A stretch of 38,447 bases of DNA from Mesotaenium endlicherianum (taxonomy: Eukaryota; Streptophyta; Zygnematophyceae; Zygnematales; Mesotaeniaceae). The position numbers were made by a program, and so were the translations under genes. The stretch lies in assembly GCA_009602735.1 (NCBI GenBank), contig WELA01008383.1:119628-158074 (forward strand). Direction: 5' to 3'. This document shows positions 29,500 to 38,447 of this stretch, piece by piece (position 1 is the stretch's first letter; each line of letters starts with the position of its first letter). Under the pieces are notes generated by a model that worked only from the letters and a program-made list of their open reading frames with translations, searched no databases and was not told where the DNA came from.

Positions 29500-29766
29500 C
29501 TATTCCTTGGGTGCAGGTGGGGGCTTTCCACCCTCATCCTGGCCCTCAGGCTTTTCTGCCTGATTCTGGCCCTCAGGTTTTTCTGCCTGATTTTTAGGAG
29601 GTGGGATAGCGGGCTTTGCAGCTAGCTCCTCCGTTGCCATAGGCCCTGCAGCCTGTTTCTTAGGCTTTTTACCTTTCCCAATGACACGTTGCCTCTCCTG
29701 CGGTGAGGTGTACGTCAGGCGCCTCCGGATGGGTTGCCTCAGGAACATTTCCTCGTCGACTGCAGT
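29500..29766 (-). pseudogene. Outer element linker segment between two in-frame stops
   Basis: In the same frame as the segments on both sides, between TGA (29767-29769) and TAG (29500-29502). It encodes a Pro/Lys-rich linker with a repeated NQAEKPEGQ motif and a basic IGKGKKPKKQ stretch. The TAG is followed by CAACTA. I see no enzyme domain. Confidence 0.6.
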
Positions 29767-31872
29767 TCAACTGGTCCTGGTTCCTCCTTCTTCACGTGGC
29801 CAAGGTTGGTTTGCTATTGGCCAACCTGCAGGATCTGTCCTAGGGCTGATTACCCAGCCCCACTCTTGCTCAATAATAGCCATCCGGGCGACGGTCGTGC
29901 CATACTCCTCCCTTGCGGGTGGTGTGACCGTCCATGCCTGCGTCAATGTTTGCTGCCTTTGAGGTGCCGCTAGTTGTGTGAGGAAAGCATCGTCTGCTGC
30001 GGTTAAGCGACTGATGGTGTTTCTCAGATCCATCAGTTCCCATTCTGGGATTGCAGGTGTCATGGGAGCAGGTGCCTCCGGCCTCTGCATTCTAAGATCT
30101 GATAGTTGCAGCAAGGGCGTGTTAATGCCTGACGGCATACTGATGCGCAATGCCATTGCCCTGCGAATCAAGCCGTCCTCTCCCTCTCTCTGCAGAATAT
30201 CCCGCAGAGGCGGAGGAGGTGGGACTGTGGTTCCTCGCGGAACGCCCTCTCTCTGAGCCTTCCCCTTATGCTTGGAATATCGCTTTAGCATCCTCCTAAA
30301 AGATGCGTTACCCTCACGGGCCACCTTCCTTGGTCTGCTTGCACAACTCTCGGGCTTACATTGGGCTGTCTCCACTTTAGCGGTGCAGGCAGTCACCTCC
30401 TGCCGTTGCGGCGGTCGTGCGATTGACTTGGGCTCTGCCACTGAAAAACTGGCGGTAGGTGTATTGAATGTTGGTGACCTTAGTTCTTCATAAAGATCTG
30501 CCGGGCTTGGTCCCATCAGGTGGTCAGCTACCCAGTCGTCTGTCTTCAGCTCCTGTAAGTCAAGCAGATCCAACTCTGGCGTAGAAAAACGAGGAATTTC
30601 TTCCCTGGCGTCCTCTCCATTGTTGAGTGATGGCAACTCCAACTCTGAGAGGCCTTGCATCTCTGCATCCTCTCCCTCCTCTGGCTTCTCTGTTCCAGGA
30701 GGCAGCGATTCTTCATCCCCTCCTGTGTTGAGCCTTGCCATGTTGATGATGGTTGACTGCAGAGCGAGAGCTGCTTTCGCCACTTCCTCTTCCTTGAGTT
30801 TAGGGTCGTCTGCTTCCTGCAATTGCTCCATGATTTGCCTGGTGATCGACTCAGCTGTGCTGCCAACTGTGTCTTGTGGTTGCCCTTTGGCCTCTGGCTC
30901 TGGGCTCATCAGAACAGGTGTGGCGGGCAATCTCTCGACTGTCTCCTTCCTGCGTTCTTCAAAAATCACCTCCAGGCAAATGGTCTTTCCAGACCCTCCA
31001 GAATTGCCTAAATTCTGACTGCATTCTTCGGCCCATTCGCCAATATTGCACTGGCGTTCTTCATATCTTGACGTTATCGCGTCTGGGGATGGGCTTCCAT
31101 AGACCTGGTCTGGAGCCATGTTCCGTAACTCAGAAGTGGTATTTTCCTCCCATTCCGGCATCCTCACAAATATTTGGCTGGCACGTTCTGCAGATAATGG
31201 AACTTCCTGTGATTTGCTTACTGCAGTGCTCACCAAAGGGTTTGCTGCACCAGTTGCCTGGTCTTCCATGGCTACGTCTTCTCGCAGCCTTTGCAACTCT
31301 CTTTCCAAAGGGTCATGTAGAGCCGCCATCCGATTGTCAATTCGCGCCAATAGGTCTTGACACTTGGTCAGCTCCGCCACTCTGGTTTCTCTGAGTGTTT
31401 CATCTTGGTCAGCCTCAGCTGCGTCCCTTTCAACACCATGTTCTTCTTGTCGCCGATGCACTTCTCTGATAGCTCTCTGATCAGAGGTAGGCACCACATG
31501 AACTCCAATCGTTACTAGTCTCGGCCTGGGCATAGGCTTGTCAGAGAACGTCATCTGCTGCCAAGTCATAATTGTCTCCACCAACCATGTCATGGAGTGA
31601 TGCCCAATCATATTGTCGAATATCTTCCCAGCCCCGTCCTGTCCCACCATCACAACAATTTCTTGTGCAATAGAGTTGGGTACCCCCAGGCACCTTCCCT
31701 TCTCTTCAGCTGTCGGCTCTCTCCACTGTGCTTCTCTGTCATGCGCATTCTTGACCATTCCTGATCCTCCATTCACGAATACGCGTGATCCTGGGTATGC
31801 CGTGAAGGTGGGCAGCACCACCACATTTAGTCTTGCAAATTGAGCTTTCAACTCTGCAATCTCTGCACTCAT
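29767..31872 (-). CDS. Outer element 701-residue segment between gag and RT, unrecognised
   Basis: The frame continues directly from gag after the TAG at 31933-31935, so the true product may be a Gag fusion; the first Met is at 31872. The N-terminal ~90 residues include VFVNGGSG and WREPTAEEKGRCLGVP. The latter faintly recalls a C-terminal motif of cytosine-5 methyltransferases and of some plant retroelement proteins. The middle is rich in Glu, Arg and Gln and probably helical; the rest is Pro-rich and disordered-looking (PPPPPLRDIL). I find no convincing retropepsin (D-S/T-G with a later hydrophobic-ILG), although a protease is expected between gag and RT. It ends at TGA 29767. Confidence 0.6.
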   Translation of the reverse strand: MSAEIAELKAQFARLNVVVLPTFTAYPGSRVFVNGGSGMVKNAHDREAQWREPTAEEKGRCLGVPNSIAQEIVVMVGQDGAGKIFDNMIGHHSMTWLVETIMTWQQMTFSDKPMPRPRLVTIGVHVVPTSDQRAIREVHRRQEEHGVERDAAEADQDETLRETRVAELTKCQDLLARIDNRMAALHDPLERELQRLREDVAMEDQATGAANPLVSTAVSKSQEVPLSAERASQIFVRMPEWEENTTSELRNMAPDQVYGSPSPDAITSRYEERQCNIGEWAEECSQNLGNSGGSGKTICLEVIFEERRKETVERLPATPVLMSPEPEAKGQPQDTVGSTAESITRQIMEQLQEADDPKLKEEEVAKAALALQSTIINMARLNTGGDEESLPPGTEKPEEGEDAEMQGLSELELPSLNNGEDAREEIPRFSTPELDLLDLQELKTDDWVADHLMGPSPADLYEELRSPTFNTPTASFSVAEPKSIARPPQRQEVTACTAKVETAQCKPESCASRPRKVAREGNASFRRMLKRYSKHKGKAQREGVPRGTTVPPPPPLRDILQREGEDGLIRRAMALRISMPSGINTPLLQLSDLRMQRPEAPAPMTPAIPEWELMDLRNTISRLTAADDAFLTQLAAPQRQQTLTQAWTVTPPAREEYGTTVARMAIIEQEWGWVISPRTDPAGWPIANQPWPREEGGTRTS

Positions 31873-31932
31873 AGCATCATACTTCTGGTTACTCTTCCGG
31901 TTACCAGAGTTATCTTTCTCCTTTTTCTTACC

Positions 31933-33249
31933 CTAATTTGCCTCTTTCGTGGCAGCATTAGCCCATGGTATCTTTAGATTTGGGTTCTTAGACCAACACT
32001 CATCTTCTGAATGTCCTTTTTTGCTGCAATGTGCGCATACCTGCGCCTTGCTAGCAAACAACTGCTTAGCATCCGGGTACGGACAATCTCTCTTCTGATG
32101 TCCTAATTTCCCGCAATTCCAACAGCCCTCTGCTGTCTCAGCAGTGTTGGCGTGCTTAGCAAACCTATTGAAAGACCCACTCTTCCTTTTAAACCGAAAA
32201 TTAGAGCTAATGGCCTTAGGCTGAAAGGATTCCTCCCTTCTCTCAGGAGCCATAAGCGACCTGGACGCCTCCTTGTACCAGACTTTACCTTCCTCGACAT
32301 TGCGTGCTATTTCAGCAGCCTCGTCGATGTTCCAGTCGATTCCGCGTTTTGCAGATAGGTGCGGCCTGACCTCCTGATCTGTGTCTTTACCCAGACACAA
32401 TAAGAATTTGTCAGCTACAATCCTAGGCTCATAGATTCCTGCCTTCTTGGCAAGATCTACCAATCTGGATTTGACCTCCATCACTGTCTTGTGCTTCTGA
32501 CGGACAAAATGCACATAACGGTGCACCTTAAGACTGCGATCCTCTGGGAATTTTGCTTCAAGCAACTTAAAGAAACGACGCAGACAGTGCTCAGAGTCTA
32601 ACTGGTCATCCCCAGCCTCCATATCCCTACGGCAACTAGCCAACGCTTGCGCATGGCTTGCTTCCGTGGTGGCACTATCACCATGCTGCCCTGTAAAAGG
32701 TGCAGCCCTGCGTGTTACTCGTTCCTGAGCATTAGCAATCTTTTCAGACAATTCTGCACACACTTTACGCAATTCTGCGACAGACCCAGCATCATCATCT
32801 CGAGTAGCCGCTCGCTGCTGACCCTCGGTGAGTTGCTTCATGGCATCTGTTAATTCTTGTGTTAGTGCAGCTAAGTCTACACTCTCAACAGGTGCAGCAG
32901 GTATCGCTCTTCCTGATGACAAAGCGGGCAGGCGGGCTTTCGCAGCCTCTTTCTGGATTTTTGAATCCCTCGCCTTCTTTTGCTCGTGAAACGCCCATTC
33001 CTGGGTAAGGTTCTCATCCTTCCGGAATTGGCGACAAAGCAACAAGGCATCCTTGTCCAAGTACTGAACCAAGCTTATAAAAGCGACTGACTCAGTGTAA
33101 GAAGAATCCTTTCGGATTTTCTTAAAAAAATCAGCCCAATAGATCTCATCAAACTCTTCGAAAGTGAGACTATTTACACCGGTTCGTCCACTAAAACACT
33201 TTGTAGACAGCTTGAACTTAGGATTTTCATCCTTATCATCACCAGGCAT
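31933..33249 (-). CDS. gag: Outer Ty3/gypsy Gag
   Basis: The frame is open from about 33297. The first ATG is at 33249 (MPGDDKDENPKF); a longer reading from 33288 would need a GTG start. There is a capsid-like helical region (FEEFDEIYWADFFKKIRK; HCLRRFFKLLEAKFPED; VMEVKSRLVDLAKKAG). Two CCHC zinc knuckles follow near the C-terminus: CWNCGKLGHQKRDC and CAHCSKKGHSEDEC. The gene ends in TAG at 31933-31935, after which the same frame stays open for another 700 codons. This Gag is not closely similar to the inner Gag, so the two elements belong to different lineages. Confidence 0.85.
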   Translation of the reverse strand: MPGDDKDENPKFKLSTKCFSGRTGVNSLTFEEFDEIYWADFFKKIRKDSSYTESVAFISLVQYLDKDALLLCRQFRKDENLTQEWAFHEQKKARDSKIQKEAAKARLPALSSGRAIPAAPVESVDLAALTQELTDAMKQLTEGQQRAATRDDDAGSVAELRKVCAELSEKIANAQERVTRRAAPFTGQHGDSATTEASHAQALASCRRDMEAGDDQLDSEHCLRRFFKLLEAKFPEDRSLKVHRYVHFVRQKHKTVMEVKSRLVDLAKKAGIYEPRIVADKFLLCLGKDTDQEVRPHLSAKRGIDWNIDEAAEIARNVEEGKVWYKEASRSLMAPERREESFQPKAISSNFRFKRKSGSFNRFAKHANTAETAEGCWNCGKLGHQKRDCPYPDAKQLFASKAQVCAHCSKKGHSEDECWSKNPNLKIPWANAATKEAN

Positions 33250-33435
33250 TTGGAATGGTGACCAAGACTTACTATCTTTACCCCACACGTCGTGCTCTCA
33301 GCCCAAATTGGGTACAAAGGCTCGCTCGTTTTACGGATTCTCACCGTTCGTGGCAGTATGGCGAGACTCGTCTCCCGACGGTTGCTCACTCCACAGGTTA
33401 TCCGTGCGCTCAGATGTCTCACTTCCTTGTGGACT

Positions 33436-33501
33436 CTAGCTTGAATCAGAACCTTCCGCAGACTCTACAGGGTAATAGAGTCTTCCACTCCTCAACCGCA
33501 T
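33436..33501 (-). CDS. Possible short N-terminal Gag peptide or upstream ORF of the outer element
   Basis: MRLRSGRLYYPVESAEGSDS resembles the MxTRS-type start of many gypsy Gag proteins. It lies in the Gag frame but is separated from it by TAG (33436), TAA (33331) and TGA (33298). It may be a decayed Gag start, an upstream ORF, or an exon. A possible donor (GTGAGA) lies nearby. Confidence 0.3.
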   Translation of the reverse strand: MRLRSGRLYYPVESAEGSDSS

Positions 33502-33623
33502 GTACAGTTGAATTTCTCCAGGTCCCCTTCCAGGTTGAGCACCGGCGGCCCTCACAGGCCTCAATCCCCAATTTGCTTGGGAATTTCTTTTCACCTGAAC
33601 CACAGAATTGAAGTTCTCAGAAG

Positions 33624-34871
33624 TAGGACGGAAGTCTCTTACTTCCACATAGGCTTTATGCCTTCAGGTTCTTGGGTTCACAGGCGAGCAAATTGTAGTT
33701 TGCAGAAATCACACTCTAAGCAGCTTGACATACAACGTCAGGTTCAGAGAAAATCGCCCTTCAAGCTTTCGCTTAACTTTTGCAAGTCACAGCTTACAAA
33801 ACTCTGAAACTACACGTCTATGCTGGCCTGGGTCAAGCTCTTCACTTAACACCGCGCCTTAACAGCTCTTCACTGCCAGGCTAGGCTCACTCAGTTCTTC
33901 ACTGAGAGCTTTATCTGTCAATACTACTCTCTGTCTCTTCGAGATACGAATGCGACTTCTGAGAACTTGGAAACTAACACACAACTCACCATTTTAAGGC
34001 TGCTTCACACACACTTGTGGCGTTCGGCCGAATCTGTGCTAATCTCCTAGCAGATTCTATTCTGCAGTCCTCCTGCTTTCAACAGTGAGATTCCCTCTTG
34101 GGAACTCCTACAATCCTAACTAATCTATGATATACTGAGAAGAATCTTCAGCGTCGGCAGAAGCGTGGGGCCTCGGCCCTCCAATGGCCTTGGGAACTCC
34201 TTCTTCTTCTTCGCGCCCTTCTTCTCCTTCCTTCTGCTTCCTCTGCTTCTTGGCAAAAGTGCGTGAGAGTGAATGACATGTCTCAGGCAAGGTTTGTGCC
34301 ATTCGCAGGCACCACACAGCGTCATCCTTCGAGAATGCCGTGCTTAGTCACAAAGCTTAGCTGCATGTCGCTTCTGCCTAGCCATGCTCAACTCAAGCTC
34401 GTAGTCACTCAGCGTGCATGCACACCTCGTGACTGTCGCGCGTGGCTGCTTAGCTTCTCAGCTGGCGGTCACGCCTAATTGGCTCATGGTTAAGAACTCC
34501 TGAACGGTGTGTGCAAGCAAATGCCACTTGCTTAAGATTCCCAACCGGGCGGCCGTAATCTATCTTGGCATTGCGGCCATGACCTGGCTTAATCTGCCAG
34601 TCACACAGTACCGGACTTGGTACCTGCTGGGCGGCTCATCACTGATCCCCAGCTTATAATCTCGCGGCTGTCTATGCTGTCAAAACCTCCCCATTCCTAG
34701 GTGTGGGGCACATTGACATTGACCCCTTGCCAGTGGTCTTGATGCTGACATAACCGCTGACTGCGACGAAATCAGTCAAGTGGTCGGTGAGTCAACGTTG
34801 ACTTTCCGTACCTGGGTGGCCGTAGCTTGCGCTGCGCGTGCGGCACCGTCAAATGGATAGTAGTCGCGACA
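33624..34871 (-). repeat. Outer-element 1.25-kb terminal repeat B' (right copy)
   Basis: About 99.4 percent identical by eye to 7807-9056. On the coding strand it starts TGTCGCGAC at the right end of the complex and leads into gag. The 280-304 bp repeat expected beside it is absent on this side. It is the 5' terminal repeat or leader of the outer element. Confidence 0.8.
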
Positions 34872-34875
34872 TCGG
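34872..34875. repeat. Possible target-site duplication TCGG (right)
   Basis: Follows the CGACA end of B' and matches TCGG at 7523-7526. Confidence 0.45.
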
Positions 34876-36829
34876 TCGCCGCTGCACAGCACAAAACAGC
34901 AAAAAAATGAGTTCAAATGACCATTTCGACGCCCACTCCGAGAATTTATGGTGCGCCGGTCCGGCGCACTCGGAGCAACTCGGAGTGACTCGGAGCGTGC
35001 ATCGACCCCGACCCAGTCCGACGTGTTCGAAGGCACTCTGACACGTCGGACGACCCAGCGTCCGACCCCGATATCCCACGCGCAAGCGCTGACGTGTCAC
35101 TCAGCTCGCACAAATCGTTCGCCCGAGGTCGCCGTCAGTCACGCGCAAAATGTGTTGTCGTCCGGCTCGCACGCGCTCGCGAGGCGTCGCGCACGGTCGC
35201 GCTGGGGCAAATTCGGTTCGTCGGAGGGCCCCGCGACCGATCGCACGCAGACCACAAACCGCTGCATGATACTGACTTGCAAGTCGTCGCATACGAATCT
35301 CCTTCTGCATGTGGATGTATTTATATCAGGTTTTGACCATTTAAAGGCATATGCAATTATTGGTCGTTACGGTAAACTTCACGGTAACGAATGGTAACAA
35401 AATGAACTCCAAATAACCGTATACGCAACACGCCCGTCAGTTCGAGCTTTTTCTCCGCATGGGGGTGTTATGGCAGGACGATTTGATATACGCACTTTTA
35501 ACTCAGAGTTGGAAAGACTTGGCAGGCACGTCTGAGAGTATTGACTCGTAGGTTATAGTGTTCACTTGAATTGTGCTATTCTCAAGATGCTGATGCTGAG
35601 CTTTTGACATCGATTCCTCTGTTGCATCAATTGTCCGCCAAGTGAAGGAGGACCAGGGGGGTGGAATAATGGGACCAGGGTTTGTGATGATTTTTGAGTA
35701 ACTTTCTTTCGATAGTTTTGGACTGGCAGACGATGTGGTCATGCCGAAGAGCATGCAGGGTGACATGGTTAGTATGTTATGCTTACTGCATCTTGGTTTG
35801 GGCTTTTCATGTGCACCCTCGTTCTTATACAACCTGTTTGTTACAAGCCACAGTTTTGATGTCAAGGTTTAAGCTTGTTAGGATCTATCGGTGTCAGTTG
35901 GTGTCAAGTGTGAAGCATGTTCCAAGCACTGCTTCCGCTTTCCTACGTGAGCCCAGAGTGCATGTTAAACAGTAGAGGATAGGATTGACTCTGGGGCAGT
36001 GACTGCTGTCTACCTGCTTGGATGGTGTGGCACATGAGTGCAATCACTGTCAATTACGGGATCTCTAGTCAAGTGATGGACCCTTTCACGCCCTTCAAGT
36101 CTTGCTCTTATCCGGATTGGGGTTTGAACTTGAACTCTTTCCACAACTTGTGCTCCACTTCAATAGTAGAGACCCAGCCAAGTGAGTTCCTCCTGCCACA
36201 GGGTATCCATCCTTTCAGGTATTCTTGCCAGAGGGCTTGCATAACCTCAGGTATCTTGGTGCTCAGAGCAGCAAAGCTGAGCAGAGCTAGGGTTTCTATG
36301 TGCAGGCTCTTCACGTGCATACTGGTCCTCATAGCAGTGCCAGAGCTGGCTCGGCTGATGGAGAAGCGACACTATGCTACCCACGCCATAGCTTGGTTTG
36401 TCGCAGGTAGGCTGTCAAAAAGCCGCCCAGTTGAGGGTATCTTGCGCTCCATCCCTTCAACGGGGGGTGTGTGTCCCGGAAAGGTCGTGTCTCATTTAAA
36501 CAAAATAGAATGAAAAGAGTGGCCTGCCACGCATGTCTGAGTTGGAGGGCAGAGTTGCTTATGCTGGGCACCATGTTGTAGTGAGAGTGGTGTCCACTTG
36601 CTCCTCGTACTTCACAAGTGTGCTGGCTGCTCTTGCTTATCCAGCTCCTGCTCCAGCTCCAGCCCCAGCCCCAGCCCCAACCCCAGGCACGTCAGGAAGG
36701 TCTAGCTTGGCGGACCCTTTGTTGGAGGGAGGGTCTGACGGAAGGTCTGGTGGCTGGGATGGGATGGGGTGGGGTGGGATGGAGTGGCTTGTGTTGGCTG
36801 GCGGGCTGGCGGGGGTTTTGGGTNTGCAG
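34876..36829. other. Host flank right of the complex, probably upstream or intron of the TMEM184 gene
   Basis: Very GC/CpG-rich to about 35280, with repeated ACTCGGAG motifs and a 9-bp inverted repeat at 34951-34969; then AT-richer. A minus-strand open frame at 36332-36108 contains protein-like sequence (KIPEVMQALWQEYLKGWIPC) that I do not recognise; it could be an old transposon or exon fragment. A (CCAGCC)n run lies near 36640-36690 and a GGGATGGGGT-type tract at 36750-36790. The upstream exons of the membrane-protein gene are not identified. Confidence 0.45.
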
Positions 36830-37016
36830 GGGTGTTTGTGCTGCTGGCGCTGCCCATCTCGGTGTTTGAGGTGCAGCAGCACCTGGAGAATTACTCGCAG
36901 CCGCGGCAGCAGAAGAAGATTATCCGCATCCTCTTCATGGTGCCCGTGTACGCTGTGGACTCGTGGCTGGCCCTGCGCTTCAAGGACTCTGCCATCTACA
37001 TCGACACGCTGCGCGA
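36830..37016 (+). CDS. TMEM184/DUF300 family membrane protein, one internal exon
   Basis: The exon lies between acceptor TGCAG (AG at 36828-36829, next to an N) and donor GA|GTGAGT at 37017. It encodes [14 protein letters not shown] (first membrane helix), then [34 protein letters not shown] (second helix) and IYIDTLRE. The QxxIIRIL and MVPxYAxxSW patterns are hallmarks of the organic solute transporter alpha / TMEM184 (DUF300) family of seven-helix membrane proteins. The next exon would be expected to begin with the family's CYEAYVIY motif, which I do not find before the window ends. The function of algal members is not established. Confidence 0.88.
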
Positions 37017-37320
37017 GTGAGTGCGTGCGCGCGTGTGTTGTGGCTGTGTGGGTGCTTGGGTGTCTGCCCGTGTGCGGGTGTGTGTTGAGTGCGTGGGTGT
37101 GTGTTGAGTGCGTGGGTGTGTGGCCGTGTGGGTGTGTGTGGGTCGGGGTGGGGTGTGTGTATTGCGCGCGCGCGCGTGTGTGTGTGCGTGTGTGTGTGTG
37201 GGTGTGTGTTTTTGCTTATGTGTGTGTGTGCGCGCGTTTGTGCACGCGCGTGAATGTGTGCGCACAAGCGCATGTGTTTGTTTGTGTGCGTGAGTGTGCG
37301 TGTCTGCGTATGTGGGGGGG
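37017..37320 (+). repeat. GT-rich tract at the 5' end of the TMEM184 intron
   Basis: About 300 bp of almost pure G/T with interspersed CG, starting right at the splice donor. It includes several near-copies of GTGTGTTGAGTGCGTGGGTG around 37075-37125 and alternating purine-pyrimidine (GCGCGCGCGTGTG) stretches that could adopt Z-DNA. Confidence 0.85.
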
Positions 37321-38447
37321 CGTGACAGACATTGGGCCTGAGAGAAAAATTGGCTCTGCCCATCCCATCCCGTACGGTTCCATCCCATTCCATCCCATCC
37401 CATTTTCTTGCGCAAGCCAGGCAGGCGCTGCAACAGCACCGGCTGGCATGCACATGCACATGCACCATACACGCTGCAGTGATGCTTCACGGCTGCTCCT
37501 CCACTCTCTGCGCCTCCTCCTCCTCCTCCTCCCGCTCCTGCTGCTCCCGCTACTGCTGCTCATCAAAGAGCCCTGAGATGCCTGCCACATGTGCCCCTTT
37601 CAACCCCACAGGGGCTCAGTCCTGGAGGGCGCAGGGCTTTGAGGGGGTTTAGGCTAGGTTTGGCATTGGCTTGGGACTGGGGTCGGGATTGGGATTGAGG
37701 TCGGGGTTGGCTTTGGGGTCGTGGTGTCATTGGTGGGCTTACAAGAAACTGGAGGGGGCTGGTTGGGCTAGGCCAGCTCAGGGCACAAGGCAGAGGGCAC
37801 ACAGGCCGCCACAGGGGGGGGGCAACCCAATTCTGACCCTGAAGTGGGGGGGATGTTCTAAGCTGACTGCTTGTTGAATGCATAAGTTAAGAATAGTCTG
37901 CTCGAGATAACTAATGTAGGTGGTTGAAACAATTTACATAGCACAAATGAATGTCATAGTAGTTGTCACACCAAGATATTTGTGTAATGTTACAACGAAG
38001 AAAGAAGCAATCCTAAGCGAACTTGCACACGAGGTTGTCTCCGAGAGGCTTGACCTCATGATTCCTATTGGGAATGATTGTGCCTTAAGAGTTGAAGAGA
38101 AAGTGCGAATACCCACAAACATGAAAAAGGTACCGATTCTCTTTCCTGAGCGGCGGGGGGGAAACTAACTAGTGAAAATTCATATGCCATTGAAATGAGC
38201 AACGAAACTTAGCATAACACTACGTACAGCGAGGCACAGGCGCGTGTACATGTCAACGCAGCACAGCCCGGCTGAAGCAATAGCCAGACTCGCTGCCGCC
38301 TGCGGTCGAGCACCTCACGCAAGTGGGAAGCAGCCTGTCAGCCTGCCTGCCAGCTGTCAAAGTGCCGAGAAGAAGCTAGCTGCAGCACCACCCCCTGTCA
38401 GTCAGCGCACTGCTGTAGCTTGAAACCCCCCCCCCCCCTCCCCCCTT
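37321..38447. other. Intron or flanking DNA at the right end; low-complexity patches, no exon recognised
   Basis: Contains CCCATCC repeats near 37355-37405, a CTCCTCCTC run near 37500-37560, GGGATTGG/GGTCGGG repeats near 37640-37730, and a poly-C run at the very end. The open frame at 37920-38168 is short and matches nothing I know. Confidence 0.45.

Noticed and set aside
29767..31872. Cytosine-5 methyltransferase domain in the 701-residue segment
   Set aside because: Only one short motif (REPTAEEKGRCLGVP) is reminiscent; the catalytic PCQ and ENV motifs are absent.
11737..31935. UAG reassigned as a sense codon in this genome, explaining three TAG stops in the outer frame
   Set aside because: TGA also interrupts the same frame, the outer copy has other inactivating changes, and intact inner genes contain no in-frame TAG. 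Decay plus one or two leaky stops is simpler.
33249..33288. Gag start at 33288
   Set aside because: That codon is GTG, unsuitable as a default eukaryotic start. The first in-frame ATG is at 33249.
37108..37576. Long Cys/Val/His-rich open frames in the GT tract
   Set aside because: They are translations of dinucleotide-like repeats and not genes.

Overview
The window is eukaryotic nuclear DNA. It has spliced host genes with GT-AG introns, GC-rich exons beside AT-rich or GT-rich non-coding DNA, and a 27 kb block of nested Ty3/gypsy retrotransposons. The GT-rich introns and the style of the retroelements suggest a green alga, possibly a prasinophyte. That is inferred from general familiarity and cannot be settled here. 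There is an 82-N gap at 12521-12602 and one N at 36824, so this is scaffolded draft sequence.

Host parts: the left end carries two exons of a plus-strand DNL-type zinc-finger gene (Zim17/HEP1/DNLZ, an Hsp70-escort protein of organelles), whose intron holds degenerate copies of the second exon. Between 4.1 and 6.1 kb there are weak signs of a minus-strand multi-exon gene I do not recognise. The right end carries one exon of a TMEM184/DUF300 membrane protein, followed by a long GT-rich tract.

Retroelement complex (about 7527-34871, all coding on the minus strand). An OUTER Ty3/gypsy element, flanked by a possible TCGG target duplication, has gag (33.2-31.9 kb), an unusual 700-residue segment, and RT-RNase H-integrase ending in a C4HC3 PHD finger. 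Gag and pol lie in one reading frame broken by four stop codons, one of them in a TAG-CARYYA readthrough context. Its RT is split by an INNER insertion at 11955-28980 with a perfect 5-bp TGTTT target duplication. The inner insertion is a tandem chromovirus: LTR1-internal1-LTR2-internal2-LTR3. Each internal unit encodes gag, pol (protease, RT, RNase H, integrase, chromodomain) and a third ORF (ORF3) downstream of pol in the env position.

How the inner genes work together: gag and pol are joined by what looks like a complete -1 ribosomal frameshift signal (U UUA AAA, 7-nt spacer, perfect 10-bp hairpin containing the gag stop). ORF3 is preceded by a textbook 3' splice site (UACUAAC branch site, CAG one base before an AUG in strong context), which suggests a spliced subgenomic mRNA like that of retroviral env. 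ORF3 shows no signal peptide or membrane segment and resembles no family I know. Unit 1 has intact gag and ORF3 but a broken pol. Unit 2 has intact pol and ORF3 but a one-base gag deletion, so the pair could complement each other.
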